Below are positions 57,497 through 64,000 of a stretch of 64,000 nucleotides of DNA, in pieces. Source of the DNA: Haemonchus contortus (Eukaryota; Nematoda; Chromadorea; Rhabditida; Trichostrongylidae); the NCBI GenBank assembly GCA_000469685.2, contig LS997566.1:13646618-13710617 (forward strand), in the 5' to 3' direction. Made by a program: the position numbers and the translations under genes. The notes beneath the pieces are model-generated. The model was not told the DNA's origin. It saw only the letters and a program-made list of their open reading frames with translations, and searched no databases. How positions within the stretch are numbered: the stretch's first letter is position 1; every line of letters begins with the position of its first letter.

Positions 57497-58314
57497 TCAT
57501 GCTAGGGAGTGCTGCGTGGACTTGAGCAAATGATAGTCCGACGGCGGCAGATCTGGGCTATTCGGCACGTGAGGTAACACCTGCAAGGCCGTCTCCTCGA
57601 TCTTCTGTTGCGTGATGTTCGCGACATGCGGACTTGCCTTATTGTGCAATAATTTTACATGGGCGAAGAGCTGATTTACGTAGGTTTCAGCTATGACTGC
57701 CTGACGCAATCCAGCGCCTCGAGATACAATAGTTTCGCAGTACTATATCATACACACAACATGTTTTGCTTTTCATGGATATGGGGCTTAGGAGCCGCTC
57801 ACGGCCAATCCCCAGCTCCGAGCCATTGTTCTTTTCCTGCTGCGCTATCGACGAATATCCATTTCCCATCTAACGTAAAGGAAAGGCTAGAAAATCCATT
57901 GCTATCCGAATAGTGGAGCGAAATTCCGGCAGTAGCAACGCGTGCTGCCATGTTCGCATCGCTCACCTGATGAGGATCTCCATTTTTCGATTCGATTAGA
58001 CCGATCGCATGCAAATCCAATTATATGGTGATGTGTTAGCATTCGGACATTTGTGCAAGTTCAAGTCTAGTTAGGAAAAGAATCAATCCAACGACAAGCT
58101 TCAGCTCTTGGTTAACTTGCTTAACCACAGGCCTGGATCGATATCCACATTTTCCTTTTTCAAGACTGCCATCTCCATCTCGGAAGCGCTGGAGCCATAG
58201 GTGATACTGCCTTAAAGATGGCACGTCAATGTTGAGCTTTGTGGACGGGTATGATGGAGTTCTGCCACTGATTTTCTTTGCTTGAATTCGTACCAAATGC
58301 AGACGCGCAGACAA
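57497..58314 (-). mobile_element. Mariner transposase fossil
   Basis: Minus-strand frames together cover most of a transposase: LWLQRFRDGDGSLEKGKCGY and VVKQVNQELKLVV (N-terminal, 58090-58230), FTLDGKWIFVDSAAGKEQWL (the region of the first catalytic Asp, about 57830-57890), then NKASPHVANITQQKIEE and HVPNSPDLPPSDYHLL (57510-57650). In the usual motif T-x-D-E-K-W the E is replaced by G. Several frameshifts and stops are present. I did not identify terminal repeats. Confidence 0.75.
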
Positions 58315-59566
58315 TATTGTATGTCTGCCATCTTACAGCAGAATTTTAGCTTGAAGTACAACCATCCTGTACCCTTTTCCATGACAATGATTTTCCATTA
58401 GGGAAGGTTGCGCTTCAATCTAAAAACCAGCGCTCAAAACGAAGCGATATTGGGATCTTGGCAACCTAATATCAAGGATTTCCGGATTGAAAACTGTCGC
58501 GCCATACTCAAGAATCAGCCGGACATAAGTTTTATAAGCAGCAAGGAGGATATCCTGAAACAATTTGATAGAATGGCCTCGGATGTGTATATATTTTTTT
58601 GCAGGCTGCTCTGGACAAAGTAGAAGTTTTCAATCTACGGACCCTTCATACATAACGCTTATTGTTGAAGAGATCACTAACAAGTTAGCGTAAATTCTCA
58701 GGTCCTCTGCGAATGTCTTATAATACTCCAGACGAAGACATAATCGCTGTAATATCATAAGTATAGAGAGCGGAATGAAGAGGTAAAGCAATGGAGCCCT
58801 GTAGGACTCCATTGGACACTGTTTTGTGAAATATCAGGTACTGTTGACTCTACCTTGAAAATTCGATTTTGCAAGTGGGAAAGGAAATGGAATAGGATAG
58901 CAATATATGAGTATATAAAATAGGTCTAATAATTCCGCTTTTGAGTAGTGATTGTGATAGTTTATCCTACGTCTATTCACCTTCCTACAAAGATTCTAGC
59001 ATATGCATCACAACTGATCCACATTGAACAAGGTCAGGATCACCAGAGATGATAAGATGCAAGCAAGACGAAGAACTATGTGCCCCTTTTCGAATTTTCT
59101 ACTCAATTTTTCAAAATGAGCAGGGATATAGGACTCATGATTATTGTCTGATGAATTTGAACTGTGAGGAAGGGCCTTTTCAAGAACAGGTGGCATGGAA
59201 GAGTGTTTCCATCGTTGCAGAATTTCAGCATTCATGAAAATCAAATCAAATTAGCATGAAAGTGGATAAGAAATAAAAGGCGCTGTTGGCTAGCAAACGG
59301 GATTGGAATATGTATGTATCATGCAGAGTTGTTGATAGAGTAAAAGGCCAATGCTGTGGAAATTCCTCAACCTCTCTTCGGCTTATTGGATTGTCCGGAG
59401 AGTTCCCGCCGTTTTTGAAACCCTTCGTTTATCAAATGTTACCAGTTTGCAAAAGATCGAGGGCACAGCCTTATAGAGTTATATTCTGGAAGCGTAGGTC
59501 TTCCTCTATATCATTTTTCACAATATGATGGTATCCCTTGAAGTTTATTCGTATAGGGCTCGTGTG
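58315..59566. other. No recognised gene
   Basis: Short frames only (plus 58408-58623 is the largest at 71 codons). The stretch lies between two mariner fossils and may be host intergenic or intronic sequence. Confidence 0.35.
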
Positions 59567-60445
59567 AAAAAATGAAAAACAATCGCGTGCATGCTCAGTT
59601 CCTAATGCTTTTCTTCTACAAAGTTAAGAATGCAGCTTAAACCGCGAGGAAGATCTGTTGCACGGAGATAATTCTGTAAATGAATGTACTGTGCGTGAGT
59701 GGTTTGCGGAAATAAGACGGAGTTATTTCACCTTCGAAGATCGGCGACGCCCAGATAGGCCATCGTTGCTTGAAATGATCAACCAGAATGTCTTCACGAA
59801 CTGAGCGAGCACACTTTGATGGGCCGAGTGTCCGTGTGCGACTCGTTGCTCAAAGGGCAAAGGGAAGGGAAGTGAGCCATTTCTGGATTGCACGATCTCT
59901 GAGGACGAAACTGTATCATGTACAACAACGTGGTGCGAAAACCATCATGGAGCCTGCCCAATGAGCCGCTACAATCATTCCAAAAGCCAAAATTCATATG
60001 CGGAAGAATATGCTATGTTGCTGGTGGGATTGGAAGGTAAATCTATTATGAGCTGTTGCCGTATAACCGACAATAACTTCGGAAATTTTCTGCACTCGAT
60101 AGACAATTTGAAGGAAGCGGTAGACAGAAATGGCCAATTGTTAGGCGTTGTCTCCCAGCAGAATAACTCCAGACCACACGTATCTTTGGCCACTCCTCAA
60201 AAATGTTCGGATGGGTGATGATGTCTTAGCGATCCATCCGCCATGTAGTCCGGACAAAGCGCCATCAGACTTCCATTCAATTAGGTCTCTGCAGAATTCC
60301 TTGGCTATAAAACCGTTCAACTCGTTGGAGGACTGCAAAACGCCCTTAGAGGGATTTTCTAATTTAATATATAATTATATAATAATATAATATAATTTTT
60401 TAATTCTAGAACCTTCTATGGAAGCGGGATAATGAAACTACCATA
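59567..60445 (+). mobile_element. Mariner transposase fossil of the same type as the intronic relics
   Basis: The plus strand keeps degraded transposase words in order: FFYKVKNAA, ARKICC (N-terminus), VCDSLLKGQREGK, DNLKEAVDRNGQLLGVVSQQ, NNSRPHVSLATPQK, PPCSPDKAPSDFHSIRSLQN, PFNSLEDCKT, and a piece matching TTCTAGAACCTTCTATGG. The segment NSLEDCKT and the DNA word TCTAGAACCTTCTATGG also occur in the relics at 14.9, 23.5 and 36.9 kb, so they are one subfamily. An AT-only insertion interrupts the end near 60360-60400. Confidence 0.8.
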
Positions 60446-60451
60446 AGCAAA

Positions 60452-60568
60452 TTTAGAAGAACAAAGAAATCAATTAAACATTACATTCTCCATTCTGCTC
60501 TATCTTGGCGGACCATGATAGAGCAGAATGGCGAATGTAATGTTTAATAATTGCTTTGTTCTTCTAAA
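60452..60568. mobile_element. 117-bp palindrome beside the mariner fossil
   Basis: Arms 60452-60504 and 60517-60568 (52-53 bp, few mismatches) pair around a 12-bp loop TTGGCGGACCAT. It starts directly after the last recognisable mariner sequence. It is a compact foldback element without coding capacity. Confidence 0.8.
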
Positions 60569-61441
60569 AAAGTTTCACTCAAAGTCGACGCAAAGTTCGT
60601 CGTATTCTTTCCGTCTCCGGAGAGACCCAATGTCGATGTTCATATTCGACTTTCTACTTATGTTAGAATACACACTGACGGAGCGATCCACCTCTCTTTT
60701 TGCCTTTGATGGCCGAAACTTGAATCGATCCGGGGTTCAAACGCTGAAACGTACGTGTAAGACAAGCCTATTGCCTCTACGCAACTTCCGCCCTTGTCTC
60801 TCACTTTAGTCATTGAAACTGTGACCCTTTCCTCTGATTCTACAGTAAAAGTCGAATCACTAGGGTACGTGGCTTCAGGTCACAAAAACGTGATCTAAGT
60901 GGTTTCTGAGAAAGTTGGGTTTTGACTTCCTACCTTTGTCAGACTAATTGGGAATGTTGTTAATGAGTCACGCTAACGAAAATTGCGATCAGATGTGATA
61001 GTTCCAACATGATTGGACTTAGACTGTATAGACATACTTTATCAACTGTTCACAACGTAGGAAGTATTCTGGTGAGTCTACGTACAGACACTTTGGCAAC
61101 GCACTAGACTATCCTTCTTCTTAGTAATACGCGTCTACCAGTCTAGAACATCTTGAGCTCTCATGTACAGTTTTCTGGACTAAAAACTTTCTGACACTCA
61201 GCATAAGCTTTATATTCTTGCCGATGGAGCTGATCCTATTTCTCTTCTGAACAAGATGTAGACTTTTACCTTATTGTAACCTCTCCTTCGTCACAAGGTA
61301 TATATGTAGAAATTTTTCGAAATTCTCTTCTTTCCTTACTTACCAGTCCTGTGTGCGTTCATAGTCAGACGGCAGAAATGTAGACTAATGCTATCGATAT
61401 GTCTCGGTAACCATGAGAAACAACTAATGCCTATTTTAAAG
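60569..61441. other. No recognised gene
   Basis: A 93-codon plus frame at 60528-60809 starts inside the palindrome and has no domain. The rest may be upstream intron of the following gene. Confidence 0.35.
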
Positions 61442-62409
61442 CAAAAGTGCAATAATATTCGTGGAGGTAGAAGAGCACTATGAGACCCCTTGGGATTTTT
61501 ATAATATCCGCATCGGAGGAGGAGGAATAATTACAAAGTTTTCAGATCACTCAACATCGCCCATGTCAGTCAAGTTGCCGCCTACGCTGTCACCGCAATC
61601 GTATACGTCTCAAGAGTATGTTAACATAAACTATATAAAATTACCATCATATTACTATTGAGTTCTGATACGAAAGCTCAAATGTATCTGAACTCACCCA
61701 CGAATCCATTCGCAGTCTTATTCTCACTCTCCGTACCCCTTATCCCTACTTGGCAGTTTGCCTATTTTAATCCGCACAGTTAACAGGCGGTAGAGGCTAC
61801 ATATAAGAAGAAAGTTCGGCTTATATGACAAATGGTCTAATCGTAAATCCTAGCCTATTCCCTGATATCTTTACGAATTTAACCTGATTCCGGAAGTATA
61901 ACATGGGAACCACTCTTCCTTAGTGGATGCACAAAGTTGTGGATAGTTGTAGCGTTTATTGTTTGGAATGAAGACGAATTCGGAGCAAAACGTGGCTTTA
62001 TTAAAGATGTGATTTACATCCGCAATTACTTACCTTGCGCTCTGATGCAGAGAAGGTCCAGGTTTCCACCCTCAGGAGGGAAGACCTGGACCTCATAACT
62101 CACTCAACTAAATTTTTTCCAAAAAATTTGAGTAAACGACAAAAGTGCACATAATTGTTGCAGGTCGTCATCTTCTTCCTCCTCCTACAGTGTAACGCTA
62201 CCTGCGACGATTTCTCGACGGGAAGTGCGTGGTCTATTGAGGGATGATCTCCGTGGTAGCGGCAGCTATGGCTATGCCCAATCACTTGCTAATTGGACGA
62301 CGTCCACTTCGTCTCAACGAGATCCATCCAGAACACTGAAAGACACATTGACAAATATCCAGCGCAACCGTAGCATATTTCATTCTGCTGAACAGTTGGC
62401 TGGGATCTC
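61442..62409 (+). CDS. Two phase-matched exons of an unidentified gene, partial
   Basis: Exon A (61442-61615) follows a TATTTTAAAG acceptor and ends at a GTATGT donor in phase 2. Exon B (62191-62409) follows CTCCTCCTACAG and ends at a GTAGGT donor in phase 2. Joining them gives an uninterrupted frame through QD-VTLPATISRREVRG. Exon A encodes VEEHYETPWDFYNIR followed by IGGGGIITKFSDHST and a proline/serine stretch. Exon B encodes RREVRGLLRDDLRGSGSYGY, then a serine/threonine-rich part with NIQRNRSIFHSAEQLAG. The YETPWDF motif is a Y-x-x-P site of the kind bound by Crk-type SH2 domains and seen in SHB-like adaptors; that is only a resemblance. No folded domain is visible. 5' and 3' exons are missing. 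The gene probably extends to the right. Confidence 0.5.
62055..62092. repeat. Nested hairpin in the intron between exons A and B
   Basis: GGTCCAGGT at 62055 pairs with ACCTGGACC at 62084-62092, and inside it CCCTC pairs with GAGGG around AG. The symmetry is nearly complete. No function can be assigned. Confidence 0.6.
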
Positions 62410-63752
62410 GTAGGTAGAAGTGGCAACGCGTTCCCTCATCATTACGTCCCCATCAGCACGCGTGTAAAATTATGACTGTGATGAATGAGACATTAGACGA
62501 ATGACAATGTGATTTCTCTCGCTGGACAGATGTCTTTGCATGGAGCCGTAAACATAAAATACTTCTCAGAAAGCTACAGAACTTGATCACTCTGATAGTT
62601 GTTTTTTTCGGTCTTCATGATTTTTGAACTCTTACTGCAAATGGATAAGCTCCTCTAATGCCTCCTACCATCCTTCCAATCCACTACAACCCTCGCATAA
62701 CAGCCGATCGAAAGTAGAAACGATAAAGTAGGAAGTACTACAAACAGATACTAGGGTAAAGCCACCTTCTGGGGAATGGATCGGCACATAGATCTGGGTT
62801 GGCTTTCTGGGTAAGGTAAAGAAGACCATGTTATCAAAGTTGAGCCATTCTTTGCAAGAGAGGTGTTCATTTGGTTCTATTGCATGATCATGGAGTCTTC
62901 GAAAAGGCCACCTTTATTTCAATCGAACAATCCTTTCTTCCCAAATAGGACAACTATAAGCTACGATTGGAAGTTGAGCAGCTCCATCGACTTGGATCTA
63001 ACCTAAAACTTAACGAGAAACATGAGGACGGCGCTACTTTAGAACTGCATCATCCAGCTGTATGGCACATGCTTCGCTGTTAATTGCCCATCAGCTCGGC
63101 CACAGTTACAGTTAATCGGTAATTATTATTTTCCGAGCAGTTTCCACCATCTGTCAGACACTTGGAATTCAAACTACTTTGGCCAGTAGAATTTTCGTCA
63201 TAACTTTGACAATTCCTGGTGCCTTGATTCCTTATGATGAGCTCGCACTCATGGTGCTACCTTTCATGTCTTAAAGATTTAAAATTGTTAAATTTGTATG
63301 ATGTTAGCGGCTGTCTGTTCACGATATTCCAGTTCGAGAGAAATCACAAAGTCGAGAATCATAACACTATTAGCTACTTTTTCCTAGCACTTTACTGATT
63401 CCATTGAATTCTGTTGATGTAAAAGAATTATATTAGTATTAATTGTTCTTTGATCAAATGTGTAATGATTTTCCGAAGGATTCCATGGCTGATAAAATTG
63501 TAGCGCTTCTTTAGAATTTCAAAGAATCTTTGCGGGTGACTCGTAAGGGATTACAAATGTCATCTTCTATACAAACTAAGGTAACCATTTGTACCACAAA
63601 GGCTTTGTAGGTCATCGCTACATGATTTAAGGAAGGTGAAGAGCTATGTGATGCTTTTGTTGAAAGCACATGAGGGGTGTTCACAGCCAAAAAAACGCCC
63701 GAAACGGACAGGTGGACGCAGACGGAAAGGCGTCTTTTGCATGTCAACTTAC
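62410..63752. other. No recognised gene
   Basis: Probably intron of the plus-strand gene begun at 61442, or intergenic. There are only short frames until the 144-codon minus frame at 63511-63945, which is mostly not protein-like. Confidence 0.3.
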
Positions 63753-63814
63753 CCGATTTTGATATATGTCCAGCGAATAGACCTTCATGTTGTCCTCTAT
63801 CGCCTATGAAAAAC
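63753..63814 (-). other. Possible trans-spliced first exon on the minus strand
   Basis: On the minus strand a strong acceptor ATAATTTCAG is followed after 26 bases by an ATG (63788) and then by a strong donor CG-GTAAGTTG, defining a 62-nt exon that would encode MKVYSLDIYQNR. The splice signals are good, but the coding content is too short to test and no following exon was found. Confidence 0.25.
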
Positions 63815-64000
63815 CTGAAATTATCGAAATCGTGACAACGACGGTCAATCGTTCGGGTGAAAGATTTGAAATTGACCCTATGAAGAATTCGGGAAATAGG
63901 GGATGTAAGCTGAAACAAATTGTCAACAACCTCGTTTTTCGTCAAAAGTATAAATCCGTTTTATACTGAGAAACCTCTGCGTGATTTTTGTTCTCCTTTT

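Noticed and set aside
61442..61615. Firm assignment as an SHB-family adaptor
   Set aside because: Only a short tyrosine motif is shared and no SH2 domain is visible in the window, so it is kept as a resemblance.
1..64000. Spliced-leader RNA, 5S rRNA, other rRNA or CRISPR arrays
   Set aside because: No matching conserved sequence or regularly spaced repeat with unique spacers was seen on either strand by eye.

Overview
The window looks like genomic DNA of a nematode of the rhabditid/strongylid type. Introns are short to medium, 3' splice sites are of the TTTCAG type, and ATGs sit directly behind splice acceptors, as expected for spliced-leader trans-splicing. Gene content fits a worm: an ab-hydrolase lipase of the LIPL type, secreted NTF2-like (DUF4440) proteins and a DM-domain protein. 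Gene density is low and transposon remnants are abundant. A hookworm-like parasite is plausible but is not proven by the sequence. Nothing here is bacterial: there are no operons, ribosome binding sites or CRISPR. Exon coordinates below were derived by hand from splice signals, reading phase and family similarity.

Layout. At 2.2-5.9 kb (minus strand) lies a LIPL-type lipase gene with an unusual proline-rich N-terminal exon; its last exons are not in the window. From 6 to 12.9 kb I recognise no gene, only a tRNA-like SINE in two inverted copies and a short near-perfect hairpin. From 12.9 to about 40.4 kb lies the main structure, a three-copy segmental duplication. S1 (about 12.93-18.29 kb) and S3 (32.67-39.6 kb) are in the same orientation. 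S2 (21.47-27.72 kb) is inverted and forms with S3 a giant inverted repeat with arms of about 6.1-6.2 kb around a 4.9 kb spacer. Each segment carries a copy of a small secreted NTF2-like gene, and each copy is broken in its own way: S1 lacks the signal-peptide exon, S2 has a 2-nt deletion in the last exon, and S3 shares that deletion and has also lost exon 4. The spacer holds an older, decayed paralogue of the same gene with a mariner element between two of its exons, plus the 5' part of an RTE-like LINE that runs into the S3 arm. S1 contains in addition its own 1-kb fold-back.

From 40.4 to 64 kb the recognisable items are scattered: a mariner element with both terminal repeats (41.13-42.39 kb), a DM-domain (doublesex/MAB-3) gene at 49.2-49.8 kb, a 335-bp palindrome at 54.9 kb, a coiled-coil ORF behind a TATA-containing LTR-like region (56.0-57.2 kb, possibly a retrotransposon gag), two more mariner fossils (57.5-58.3 and 59.6-60.4 kb), a 117-bp palindrome, and two phase-matched exons of an unidentified plus-strand gene at 61.4-62.4 kb that probably continues to the right.

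The genes show no common pathway. What unites the centre of the window is structural: one gene family, repeatedly duplicated and inverted, with independent loss of function in each copy and with transposons at or near several breakpoints.
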